Below the pieces are notes generated by a model. That model was not told where the DNA came from. It worked only from the letters and a program-made list of their open reading frames with translations, and searched no databases. A program made the position numbers and the translations under genes. A stretch of DNA of 64,000 nucleotides, from NCBI GenBank assembly GCA_009773665.1, contig WSYE01000004.1, positions 52,456-116,455 of the forward strand, read 5' to 3'. The stretch is from Desulfovibrionaceae bacterium (lineage in GTDB: Bacteria > Desulfobacterota > Desulfovibrionia > Desulfovibrionales > Desulfovibrionaceae). Shown in pieces: positions 40,860 to 50,276 of this stretch. Each line of letters opens with the position of its first letter. The first letter of the stretch is position 1.

Positions 40860-41768
40860 TTATTCGCAGACGCCGCTCTTGCGCGCGTTCTCCGAGAGCT
40901 CACAGTCGCCTTTATCGCAGGCGGTCTTGAAGTCGGCGCACATCTTATCTGGCTGGTTAATCTTCAGATACGCCGAGCCCCGTCCCTTGTAGACTTCAGC
41001 GTCGGCATAACCCATCTGGATGGCTTTGTCGTAATCCTGAATCGCCTTGGTGAAGCTGCCGAGCTTGTAGTACGTGTGCCCGCGCATCACCACTGCCAGA
41101 GAGTCCTGAGCGTTCAGGGAGATGGACTTGTTGTAATCGTCCATGGCCTTGTCCAGGTGGTTCAGCATGAAGTTGGCGTGGCCGCGCCCTGCATAGAAGC
41201 TGGGGTTTTTGGGATCAAGCTTGATGGCCTGATCGAACTGTTCCAGGGCGTTGGCGTAGTCGTTCTGGCGGCCCAAATCCATGCCCTTCTCGTAGGCTTG
41301 CTGAGCGGAGCTTCCAGCCTGTTCGCGAAGTGGAGCTGCCGCTGCGGCGGCTCCGGCTCCTGCGGCGGCAGCTGCTGCCGGGGCCGTGGTGCGGATGGCT
41401 TCGTTCGCCTTGCGCTCGGCCTCGGCGTTGGACTGCACTACCGCCGGATGCTTCGTGCTCTTCTTGGGTTCTTTTTTTGATTTCGAAGATTTTGAGGATT
41501 TCGAGGACCCAGCGTCGCTGCCCTTCGAAGAGGACTTGGCCGAGGTACTGGCCTTGGCGTCACTCTTCCCGGAAGTGGTCTTCGTATCCGGAGCCTTTTT
41601 GGAGCTCTCGGATTTGGAGGACTTCGAGTCGGATTTAGGGGTGGCTTTTACGGTGGTTTTCGAGCCCTTCTGTTCCTTCTTGGCGGGTTCCGCCATAGAA
41701 ACGGCAACATTCAGGCTCAGGGACAGGGCCGTGATCGCTATGAAAAAAAATAAGTATATTCGGCGCAT
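40860..41768 (-). CDS. Secreted TPR protein with Lys/Ser-rich low-complexity linker
   Basis: Signal peptide 'MRRIYLFFFIAITALSLSLNVAVSMA'; K/S-rich segment; TPR 'ANALEQFDQAIKLDPKNPSFYAGRGHANFML'. Confidence 0.8.
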   Translation of the reverse strand: MRRIYLFFFIAITALSLSLNVAVSMAEPAKKEQKGSKTTVKATPKSDSKSSKSESSKKAPDTKTTSGKSDAKASTSAKSSSKGSDAGSSKSSKSSKSKKEPKKSTKHPAVVQSNAEAERKANEAIRTTAPAAAAAAGAGAAAAAAPLREQAGSSAQQAYEKGMDLGRQNDYANALEQFDQAIKLDPKNPSFYAGRGHANFMLNHLDKAMDDYNKSISLNAQDSLAVVMRGHTYYKLGSFTKAIQDYDKAIQMGYADAEVYKGRGSAYLKINQPDKMCADFKTACDKGDCELSENARKSGVCE

Positions 41769-41881
41769 AATTGATTCCGCTGGTCCTTTACGGGCAGTGG
41801 GCCACGGGATGCAGGCGGGACAGTAGCCCCTTCAATGGGACGCGGCAAGGGGCGCAGCCGCCCCAAATGATGAAGAAAAGT

Positions 41882-42712
41882 TCATGTACCCGGCGTAAGG
41901 CTCTGGCAGGCGGCGCAGAACGTGGACGTGCGGCCAGCCACCTTTTCCACGCGAAGCGCCCGCCCGCAGGCCGCGCAGGGCTGCCCGCCGCGCCCGTAAA
42001 CCTGGAAGGTCCACTGGAAGGAACCCTCCACGCCTTCGGCGCTCCGGTAGTCGCGGATGGTGCTGCCTCCGGACTCGATGGCTCGGCAGAGAACGTCCTG
42101 AATCGCGGCGAAGAGGGTGTCCAGCCGGGTGGGTGGAATGTCCACGGCACGGGCGTCCGGCCTGATTCCGGCGGCGAAGAGGGCCTCGTCCGCGTAGATG
42201 TTGCCGATGCCCGCGACCACTTCCTGGTTGAGCAGCAGCGCCTTGATGCGCCCGCCGCGTCCGGCCAGCACGTGGCGGAAATCCTGGGTGCCCATGCACA
42301 GTGGCTCGGGGCCAAGGCGGCGGTAGAAGTCCCAGCTCTCGATCCCGCCGGGAGCGAAACCACGGCAGGAACCGAAACGGCGGGTGTCTATGAAGTGCAG
42401 AGCGCGTCCGTCTTCCAGTTCGATGAGCACGCGCAGATGTGGCTCGGGGCGCTCTCCCGGACGGGTGACGAAGAGCCGTCCGGTCATCTTCAGGTGGAAG
42501 GCGATAAGGCCTCCGCCCTCGACCTCCACCAGACAGAGCTTGGCCCGGCGGTACACCCTGGTGACCACGCGCCCGACGAACAGCTCCCGGAACGTTTCGG
42601 GATCGCCGGGAAAAACCAGCCGGTCCAGCACGGCAAAGCCGGTGATGCGCCTTCCTGCCAGCAGGGGGTCGAGCCCCCTGGCGATAGTCTCGACCTCGGG
42701 AAGCTCGGGCAT
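41882..42712 (-). CDS. mutM: Formamidopyrimidine-DNA glycosylase
   Basis: N-terminal 'MPELPEVETIARGL'; 'GIGNIYADEALFAAGI'; Zn finger 'CAACGRAL...FCAACQ'. Confidence 0.97.
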   Translation of the reverse strand: MPELPEVETIARGLDPLLAGRRITGFAVLDRLVFPGDPETFRELFVGRVVTRVYRRAKLCLVEVEGGGLIAFHLKMTGRLFVTRPGERPEPHLRVLIELEDGRALHFIDTRRFGSCRGFAPGGIESWDFYRRLGPEPLCMGTQDFRHVLAGRGGRIKALLLNQEVVAGIGNIYADEALFAAGIRPDARAVDIPPTRLDTLFAAIQDVLCRAIESGGSTIRDYRSAEGVEGSFQWTFQVYGRGGQPCAACGRALRVEKVAGRTSTFCAACQSLTPGT

Positions 42713-43914
42713 CAGGAGCCTGAACGGATATCCGGCAGGGGCACCAGGAGCGTTTCGGGACGGCCATCGCGCAGGATTTCCAGGCGTAGCGCCCCGCCCT
42801 CCTGTGTGGCGCGCATGGTGGCGGAGTGCAGGTCCGAAAGAGCCTTCACCTCGGTACCCTGCGCCTTCAAGAACACGTCACCGGGTTTGAGGCCAGCCGT
42901 TTCGGCCCTGGAGCCCGACTCCACCGCAACCACGGTGACCGCCGAGTTTTTGGTCTCCAGCGTCAACCCGAGCCGTGGGCGTTTCACTTCAGGGCAGTAG
43001 AAGAACAGGTCGGCCTGGGAAGGGTCAGGGGCCTGCCCGCCGCGCCAGGGCATAAGCATCAGGCGCTGCCCGGTAGGGTCGAACACGGCTAGCCGGGAAG
43101 CGATGCCCCAGCCGTTCTCAACGTGTCCGCCGCCCGCGATGACGGCCACGGGACGCCGGGTGGCCACCCGCGCCTCCACGGCGCGCCGGGCCATGGCGGT
43201 ATCCCACAGGGCCTGCACGGTGACGAAGCTCTCCCAGGCGGCCTTGCGGTCCTTGGGCTTGCCGAAGGGATGGGAGTCGAACACGGCGCGCAGGAATTCC
43301 TCCTGCGCCTTGGGCACGGGGATGATCTTGGAGGGCAGACCGAGGCGCTCTTCCATGGTGAGACCCTTGAGCCCCACCCGCCCGACCTTGCGGGCAACGT
43401 CCCGCGGGACGTTCAGGGCGTAGAGCGGCAGTTCGAACCTGCGGGCAGTTTCGAAAATGGGGCGATAGATCTCAAAGGGGAATCCCCAGGTCTGGCCCCA
43501 GTGCAGCCGTTCTTCCAGCTCTTCCAGACCGATGATGCCCTTGTTGAACAGATCGAGGATGGGTTGCCCGTCCAGGCTGACCATCTCCAACCCCACGGCA
43601 GGAGGCATGCCGGTTTCAGCCATGAGGGCCAGCACCTGGGCCTGCACCTGATGGTCGCAGGCGCTGGTGTGGGCCTCTCCGATGAGCACGTACGCGGCCT
43701 TGGCGGCCTGCGCGCCTACCCAGGCTGGGTCGATCACCTGCTGGGCGGAGTCCAGGAACTGGCCGGGGGCCAGGGTCGCCTGTCCCTGAGGGGCAGGCTG
43801 GGGGGCGTGGGGAGGGAGCGGCGCGGACACGTCACTATAGCGCTTGCACGCCGGGAGAGCGAGGACGATGGCCGCCCAGAGGGCGGCCATCATGAGAGTT
43901 CGCGTTAATCCCAC
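42712..43914 (-). CDS. ChaN-family lipoprotein with C-terminal PDZ domain
   Basis: 'LALPACKRY' lipobox; 'YVLIGEAHTSACDHQVQAQVLALM'; 'VESGSRAETAGLKPGDVFLKAQGTEVK'. Confidence 0.85.
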   Translation of the reverse strand: MGLTRTLMMAALWAAIVLALPACKRYSDVSAPLPPHAPQPAPQGQATLAPGQFLDSAQQVIDPAWVGAQAAKAAYVLIGEAHTSACDHQVQAQVLALMAETGMPPAVGLEMVSLDGQPILDLFNKGIIGLEELEERLHWGQTWGFPFEIYRPIFETARRFELPLYALNVPRDVARKVGRVGLKGLTMEERLGLPSKIIPVPKAQEEFLRAVFDSHPFGKPKDRKAAWESFVTVQALWDTAMARRAVEARVATRRPVAVIAGGGHVENGWGIASRLAVFDPTGQRLMLMPWRGGQAPDPSQADLFFYCPEVKRPRLGLTLETKNSAVTVVAVESGSRAETAGLKPGDVFLKAQGTEVKALSDLHSATMRATQEGGALRLEILRDGRPETLLVPLPDIRSGS

Positions 43915-45170
43915 TTGCGCTTGTCCTCGATGGGACGGATCTGCGCGGGCAGCGTGCCGGGTGCCAGCACCTTCAACTCGGGGCGCAGCTTGATCTTCTC
44001 GCGGAACATATGCAGCAACTCGTCCTCGCGCTTGAAGTTGCTGGCCTCGATCATGAGGGTCATCTCGTCGATGCCGCCGGGGTTGGTGACCTCGATCTGC
44101 CAGCGCTTGATCTCCTCAAAGCGGGAGATGACCTGCTCCACCTGATGAGGGTAGACGAACATGCCCTTGATGCGGGCGGTGGTGTCCACGCGGCCCACGA
44201 TGTTGCCCAGGCGCGGCGAGGACCGGCCGCAGGAGCACGGGGCGCGGTCGATGTAGGACAGGTCGCCCGTGGCGAGGCGGATCAGGGGATAGGTCTTGTT
44301 GAAGGCCGTGACCACGATCTCGCCCACTTCGCCGTCCTTCAGGGGGATGCCGGTGTCGGGATGGCAGATCTCCACAAAGGCGCGGTTGGCGATGTGCAGG
44401 CCGTTCTTCTGGAAACATTCGTAGCCGATGCAGCCCACGTCGGCGGTGCCGTAGCCCTGGCGCATGATGAGGTCGAACTTCTTCTCCAGGTTGGCGCGAA
44501 GCTTCTCGGAGAACTTCTCGCCCGTGACGAAGGCCACTTCCAGGAAAAGGTCCTTGCGCAGGTTCAGCCCGGATTCCTCGCCCTTCTGGGCCAGGTGCAT
44601 CAGGTAGCTGGGGGTGCCCACGTAGCCGGTCACCCGGAGCTTCTGCATCACCTCGAGCTGCGTGGCGGTGTTGCCGGGACCGGCGGGCATCACGGCGCAG
44701 CCCATGTTGCGCAGCGGCTCCTCGAACATCAGGCCCGTGGGCGACAGGTGGTAGTTGAAGGTGCACTGCACCACGTCTCCGGCCCGGAAGCCCGTGGCGT
44801 AGAAGCCTTCGGTCCAACCCCAGTAATCGTCCTCGCGGTCTTCGGGATCAAAAATAGGCCCAGGGGAGAGGAAAACCCTGCGCAGATCGCCCAGGTCCTT
44901 GGTCAGAAGGCCGCCCAGACGCGGTCCCATGGACTGAAGGAAGATGAGTTCCTTCTTCTTGAGGATGGGGATATGTTTGAGGTCGGAGAGCTGCTTGAAC
45001 TTGCCCACCTGGAACTGGGCGCGGTCGAAGCGCTTCTTCACGTCCTCCGAATAGCGGTAGGCATAGGTCAACAGGTCCTTGAGCTGAATCTGGTAGTATT
45101 GACGGCGTTCGGATTCATCGAGCACCTCGCGGCGGGAATAAATGCCTTCGGTGCGGTCCTTGCGGGTCAT
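43905..45170 (-). CDS. Phenylacetate-CoA ligase family protein
   Basis: 'LSPGPIFDPEDREDDYWGWTEGFYATGFRAGDVVQCTFNYHLSPTGLMFE', 'RQGYGTADVGCIGYEC', 'LIRLATGDLSYI'. Confidence 0.88.
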   Translation of the reverse strand: MTRKDRTEGIYSRREVLDESERRQYYQIQLKDLLTYAYRYSEDVKKRFDRAQFQVGKFKQLSDLKHIPILKKKELIFLQSMGPRLGGLLTKDLGDLRRVFLSPGPIFDPEDREDDYWGWTEGFYATGFRAGDVVQCTFNYHLSPTGLMFEEPLRNMGCAVMPAGPGNTATQLEVMQKLRVTGYVGTPSYLMHLAQKGEESGLNLRKDLFLEVAFVTGEKFSEKLRANLEKKFDLIMRQGYGTADVGCIGYECFQKNGLHIANRAFVEICHPDTGIPLKDGEVGEIVVTAFNKTYPLIRLATGDLSYIDRAPCSCGRSSPRLGNIVGRVDTTARIKGMFVYPHQVEQVISRFEEIKRWQIEVTNPGGIDEMTLMIEASNFKREDELLHMFREKIKLRPELKVLAPGTLPAQIRPIEDKRKWD

Positions 45171-45585
45171 GTATGGGCTCCTTGTGACGGGCGGAACAGC
45201 CTCAGTCTAGCATGAAAAGCAGGTTTTTCTAACCCCCCAGTGCGAAAAAAGCAAGCCCACGGCATAACCCGGCGTTTTTGCAGCCGTTTAGGGCAATGTG
45301 CGTCCGATCCTGCCTCTGATTGCCGGTATTGCACGCCCTTGGAAGTCGCATTGCCTGGTCATAACAATTTTCGAATAATAAAAAGCAACATTACAGTATG
45401 TTCGGACCCTCCGACCTCTCAGCCCGACAACGTAGGCCAGACGCGCCCACCCTGCTTTGCGCAGCCGTAACCTGACAGACATGCGGGCCGTCACGACATA
45501 AGGCACACTTATAATGCCCATAAAGAGCTATATCGCAGACCGTTCAATCGGGAGCAGAATGATGGTTTGACCACGTGCAAAAAAT

Positions 45586-45618
45586 CCACTAATCACGGCC
45601 CCGGGGCTGATTTAGTGG
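45586..45618. promoter_or_regulatory. Intergenic hairpin between divergent genes
   Basis: ccactaatcacggccccggggctgatttagtgg. Confidence 0.4.
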
Positions 45619-45681
45619 TGGGTTTCTTTTGATCTGATACGTATCGCCTGTCACCAGGAAAAAGGAATCGTCAGCAATCCC

Positions 45682-46581
45682 ATGAGCCCTATATTCTTTC
45701 GCAGCCCTAACCTATTGGTTTTCTTTTTCATTCTTCTCATCCTGTCGGCAGCCCCCGCTACCATGGCCCAAGGTGAGCCAAGGATGCTGGCGGCGTCCAG
45801 GACCGACGCTCCTCCCCGCATCGACAAGCCGGACAGTTCACAGTGGTCCGCAGCGGCCCCGATAACGGTGCGGGACGTCGTGGCGAATATCGACATCACG
45901 CTGAAGGCCCTGCACGACGGCGAGAGCGTTTATATCCAGGCAACCTTCCCCGACCCCACCGAGAACCGGATGCACCGGATGCTGCGCTGGGACCCGGCCA
46001 AGCGCGCCTACCGCGACGGCCCGGAACGCGAGGACGTCCTGGTGCTCAAATGGAACATGTCGCCCCACGCGTCGGGCCTGACCCTCCATGAGGACGCGCC
46101 CTACGTGGCCGACATCTGGTTCTGGAAGGCCTGCAGGTCCGACCACGCCGGATACGCCGACGACAAGGTCGATATATACAGCGTCAACCCCGATCCCTAC
46201 GCCAAGGCACTGCTTTCGGGCAGCGGCAAGGTGTTCTACCTTACCCGCAAGGGCGACGAGGGCCAGGACCCGGCCGAATCCATCCTCTATCCCGATTACG
46301 CGGGCGACAAGGCGGAGAAGTTCAGGCTCTCCCAGCCCAGCGGATCACGAGCGGATATCCGCGCCAAGGGCTTCTGGAAGGACGGACGCTGGACCGTGAC
46401 CTACGCCAGGAAGCTGGTCACCGGCCATACGGACGACGTGTCCCTGACGCTGGACGGCGCGCATACCTTCGGGGTCTCCCGCTTCGAGATTGCCGGGCGT
46501 GGTCCCGACCCCGACGCCGAGGAACCCCTCTACGGATGCGGCGACGTCGGGGAAATAATTGCGTTGCGGTTAACGAGGTAA
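45682..46581 (+). CDS. Periplasmic ethylbenzene-dehydrogenase-related (heme-binding-like) protein
   Basis: Signal peptide; 'VYIQATFPDPTENRMHRMLRWD', 'EREDVLVLKWNMS', 'DIWFWKACRSDHAGYADDK', C-terminal 'TYARKLVTGHTDDVSL'. Confidence 0.75.
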   Translation: MSPIFFRSPNLLVFFFILLILSAAPATMAQGEPRMLAASRTDAPPRIDKPDSSQWSAAAPITVRDVVANIDITLKALHDGESVYIQATFPDPTENRMHRMLRWDPAKRAYRDGPEREDVLVLKWNMSPHASGLTLHEDAPYVADIWFWKACRSDHAGYADDKVDIYSVNPDPYAKALLSGSGKVFYLTRKGDEGQDPAESILYPDYAGDKAEKFRLSQPSGSRADIRAKGFWKDGRWTVTYARKLVTGHTDDVSLTLDGAHTFGVSRFEIAGRGPDPDAEEPLYGCGDVGEIIALRLTR

Positions 46582-46583
46582 GC

Positions 46584-49511
46584 GTGGGCATTACATCCCT
46601 GGAACGTCTGGCGGCACTGCTTGTCGCCGTCTGTTCGCTTTCAATCTGCTGGCTGTCCCTGGATCACTCCAACCGTTCCCAGGATGTTGTGCGGCATCTT
46701 GTAGAAGGCCACGCCCAGGCCGCGATGCTGCTCAGCGAAACGGACCAGTCGCTCTCCCAGAGCAGACAGGTCTATGACTATCTGCTCTCTGACCGGAGCG
46801 TGTCCGTCGAGGACGCGGTCTCCATTCTCGACTCGTTCACAGCGCGCCTGAAACAGTTGGACGCCGTGGAGCGGGAGCACTTCGCCGGAATGCTCCTGGA
46901 TCTTGCCCACCTCAGGGCCGGGCTACTGCTCATTGATGAAATGCGAGCCTTCGACGAGTTCTCCGACACCATGACCGTCACGGTGGAGGAAGTGAGCCAA
47001 CGGCTGGCTTCGGCGGAGGCCACATTCGGCGAGCTGATGGATAAAGCGGTACTCCCCGGAGAGACCCTCTACTTCCTCGGTAATTCGATAAAATCGCTCA
47101 AGACCATGGCCACCCGGTATCTTCGCTCGAAACCCGACCGTTTGCCGGTGTTCAATGAGCTCATGGCAAAGATAATCAGCAACCTGGACCATCTGCTTGC
47201 CATGGAGGAGATCTCCAGGGAGCACGAGGCCCTGCATGCGCTCCAGTCTGAAGTGGTAGGCTTAAGGACCAACATCCCCCGCCTGCGCGCCAACCTGCGT
47301 TACGACCCGAACTTCATGGCCAACACCAACAAGGCCGAGCGAGAAGCCGTAAAAAAGCTGTGGGACGCCGCCATGCACTCCGTGCAGGCCATCAAGGAAC
47401 GCCACAACCGCCACATGCGGCAGCACAGTGGCGCTTTCCAGCAAGAATCAGAGGCCGACAAGCGTACCTTTCTGATCCTGACGGGCTGCATCCTGGCCCT
47501 GGCAGCCGCCGGGCTTTACTCCATCAGACGATGCGCCGTGGGACGGATCGCCGTCCTCAAGAAGGGAGCCGCGCTCATCTCCAACGGCCAGTTGGAACAC
47601 CGCATCCCTCCCGGCCCGGGCGACGTGATCGGTGAACTGGCAGTGGAATTCAACTCCATGGCCGAGAGCCTGCAAAACGAGAAGCGCATCTCCGCCAAAG
47701 CCATGGAAGAGCTTGAGCGCTCCCGCGACCTCCTGGACGAGCGCTTCCGGGAACGCAACCTGGAACTGAGCGAGGCCATCGACAGCCTTCAACTCAAGGA
47801 TGCCGCCCTGGCTCACTCCCGCGACGGAGTGATTGTCTGCGACGAGAAACTGCGCGTCATCGACGCCAACCCCGCCATTTCCCGCCTGACCGGCTACCCC
47901 ATGGCCAGCCTCCTGGGGCTCACGCCGGGGTCCTTCTGCTCCAACCCGCCATCGGAGAATTTTCAGGGCACGCTGCTCCAGTCGCTCGAATCCCAGGGGC
48001 GCTTCGAGGGCGAAGTGGAAATCATGACCCGGGATGGGAAACGGGTGCCGCTGCGCGTGCTGTTCGCCCGCATCCCCGGCAACGGGGAGCGCCTGCCGCG
48101 CCATGTGGGCATCTGCCTGGACATAACGGAGCAGCGCGACAACGAACACAAGCTCAAGCGCCAGGCGCTTTCCGACGCGCTTACCGGGCTGCCCAACCGC
48201 GAGGCCCTGATCTCGTCCCTGGCCGGACGCATACGCAAAGCCAAGGCGGACTCCAGCAGATTCGCCGTGCTCCACCTGGACCTGGACGACTTCAAGAAGA
48301 TCAACGACAGCCTCGGACACGCCACTGGAGACTCTCTGCTCAAGATCGTCGCCATGCGCCTGTCCTCGGTCATGCGCAAGGACGGCCTGGTGGCCCGCCT
48401 CGGCGCAGACGAATTCGCCCTGGTCTCAGGCCCGCTGGAGTCGGACTCGCAGGCCCTGGCCATGGCCAAACGTGCTGCGGGCTGCTTCCGTGGCCCGCTC
48501 GAACTTTCCGGTGAGAGCTACAGGCTGAGCGCGAGTCTCGGGATGGCCACCTTCCCCAGGGACGGGTCGGACGCGGCGGAGCTGGTCAAGAACGCGGGGC
48601 TGGCCCTGCACCGCGCCAAGATGCACGGCAAGGGTCGGCTTGAGGTATTCACCCAGGAGCTCGACGAACAGGTACGCTCGAGGGTCGCGCTGGAGCGCGA
48701 CCTTCATAAGGCAGTAGAGGACAGGCAGTTCGAGGTCCATTACCAGCCCATCATCGACATCGTCACGTCGCGTATCGCCGGAGCCGAGGCCCTGTTGCGC
48801 TGGACCCGCAACGGCACGCCGGTCTCCCCCGGAGAGTTCATTCCGCTCTGCGAAGAGATGCACATCATGCGCGGCGTGACGGAGATCCTCCTGGAGAAGG
48901 TCACCCGCGACGTCAAGACCTGGAAAGCCCAAGGCATTGCCCCTCATGTCAGCGTGAACATCTCCGCCCTGCACCTCTCGGAGCCGGATTTTCTGGAGCG
49001 CCTGACCGACACCCTGGAATCCCAGGGGATCGCCAGCGACCGCATCGGGCTGGAAATAACCGAGACGGCCATCATGCAGAACCCTCAGGCCGCAGCGGAA
49101 ACACTGCGCCAGCTGCGCGAACGTGGACACGCCCTCTCCGTCGACGATTTTGGGACGGGATACTCCTCCCTGCGCTATCTCCAGAAGTTCCCCTTCACCT
49201 CGCTCAAGATCGACAGACAGTTCATCGCGGACCTGGACCGAAAGGAATCGCGCGCCATCGTGAAGGCCACCATCGCCATGGCCAGGACGCTGGGGCTTGC
49301 CGTGATCGCCGAGGGCGTGGAGACCGTCGGACAGCTTGAGCTCATCACGGGCAAAGGCTGCGACTTCTACCAGGGCTTTCTGTTCAGCCCCGCCCTGCCC
49401 GCCAACGGATTCGCAGACCTCTTCCGGGATAAGGCCGAAGGCTTTCTGGACCGAGCGGTCCAGCCCGGCGAGAAGTCCGCCGTCCCCTCGGACGACGACA
49501 CGTTGCAGTAA
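46584..49511 (+). CDS. Membrane-bound HAMP-PAS-GGDEF(degenerate)-EAL protein
   Basis: GTG start 3 nt after the preceding stop; 'LSDALTGLPNREALI', 'RLGADEFALV', 'AGAEALLRW', 'EITETAIM', 'VDDFGTGYSSLRYLQKFPFTSLKIDRQFI', 'VIAEGVET'. Confidence 0.92.
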   Translation: MGITSLERLAALLVAVCSLSICWLSLDHSNRSQDVVRHLVEGHAQAAMLLSETDQSLSQSRQVYDYLLSDRSVSVEDAVSILDSFTARLKQLDAVEREHFAGMLLDLAHLRAGLLLIDEMRAFDEFSDTMTVTVEEVSQRLASAEATFGELMDKAVLPGETLYFLGNSIKSLKTMATRYLRSKPDRLPVFNELMAKIISNLDHLLAMEEISREHEALHALQSEVVGLRTNIPRLRANLRYDPNFMANTNKAEREAVKKLWDAAMHSVQAIKERHNRHMRQHSGAFQQESEADKRTFLILTGCILALAAAGLYSIRRCAVGRIAVLKKGAALISNGQLEHRIPPGPGDVIGELAVEFNSMAESLQNEKRISAKAMEELERSRDLLDERFRERNLELSEAIDSLQLKDAALAHSRDGVIVCDEKLRVIDANPAISRLTGYPMASLLGLTPGSFCSNPPSENFQGTLLQSLESQGRFEGEVEIMTRDGKRVPLRVLFARIPGNGERLPRHVGICLDITEQRDNEHKLKRQALSDALTGLPNREALISSLAGRIRKAKADSSRFAVLHLDLDDFKKINDSLGHATGDSLLKIVAMRLSSVMRKDGLVARLGADEFALVSGPLESDSQALAMAKRAAGCFRGPLELSGESYRLSASLGMATFPRDGSDAAELVKNAGLALHRAKMHGKGRLEVFTQELDEQVRSRVALERDLHKAVEDRQFEVHYQPIIDIVTSRIAGAEALLRWTRNGTPVSPGEFIPLCEEMHIMRGVTEILLEKVTRDVKTWKAQGIAPHVSVNISALHLSEPDFLERLTDTLESQGIASDRIGLEITETAIMQNPQAAAETLRQLRERGHALSVDDFGTGYSSLRYLQKFPFTSLKIDRQFIADLDRKESRAIVKATIAMARTLGLAVIAEGVETVGQLELITGKGCDFYQGFLFSPALPANGFADLFRDKAEGFLDRAVQPGEKSAVPSDDDTLQ

Positions 49512-49542
49512 CGGACAGCTTCATTATTTCCCCGCACCAGTC

Positions 49543-49576
49543 GCAAGGCCCCCGCACTTCCGGGGGCCTTGTTTGT
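49543..49576 (+). terminator. Rho-independent terminator after the EAL gene
   Basis: caaggcccccgcacttccgggggccttgttt. Confidence 0.8.
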
Positions 49577-49783
49577 TTCAGGGGTGACCCGTCCCTGGAG
49601 CGTTCACCTGGCCCTGAAGCCGCAGCAGCCGGAACCGGAGCACGTGATGCGTCGTTGAAAAGCATGAATACGCCATTCGGGACCTATGGCGGCAATGACG
49701 CTACCCGGGGACACGTGAAAGGGCCGGGAACGCCATACGGCGCTCCGGCCCTCTCGTTATCCACAGGGTTGGCGCAAAGCCGA

Positions 49784-50068
49784 TCAGATGGGCGGGGCGA
49801 TGGTCACCAGCACGCGCATGTCGGTGACGGCGTGTACGCCGTGCGGCTCGGAGATGTCCGACACCAGAACGTCGCCGGTTTTGGCCGGGATGACGTCGTC
49901 CTCAGAGAGGAACTCGCCCTCGATGTCGTGCGAGTGGATGGGCATGGTCTGCCCGGCCTTGAAATTGAAATTGATGATCTTGAAGTTTTCCGAGTCGTGA
50001 ACCAGGAAACTGTGGAACGTGAGGTCAGTGAACTTGGCCTCGTCGAATATGGCCACTTTCTTCATCAT
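49784..50068 (-). CDS. Cupin domain protein
   Basis: 'FKAGQTMPIHSHDIEGEFLSEDDVIPAKTGDVLVSDISEPHGVHAVTDMRVLVTIAPP'. Confidence 0.8.
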   Translation of the reverse strand: MMKKVAIFDEAKFTDLTFHSFLVHDSENFKIINFNFKAGQTMPIHSHDIEGEFLSEDDVIPAKTGDVLVSDISEPHGVHAVTDMRVLVTIAPPI

Positions 50069-50081
50069 GGCGCGCCTCCTC

Positions 50082-50187
50082 GTGTCGCGTTTTTGAAAGA
50101 CATGAACATGTATCTCAAAAACACAATGAATGGTTCTCTTGGTTTAGGCTCACAAATTGTATGAACGTATTTTGAGAACGCAACACT
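50082..50187. repeat. MITE-like repeat, copy 1
   Basis: gtgtcgcgttttt...gaacgcaacact with inverted termini and internal hairpin; near-copy at 60228..60332. Confidence 0.75.
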
Positions 50188-50276
50188 ATCTGGTCTGACG
50201 GCACGTAAGCCGCCTGGGTCAGTCCTGAATGAATACATCAGGCAGGGAGCTGCGTCGAGAAAAGAAACGCGGAAAG

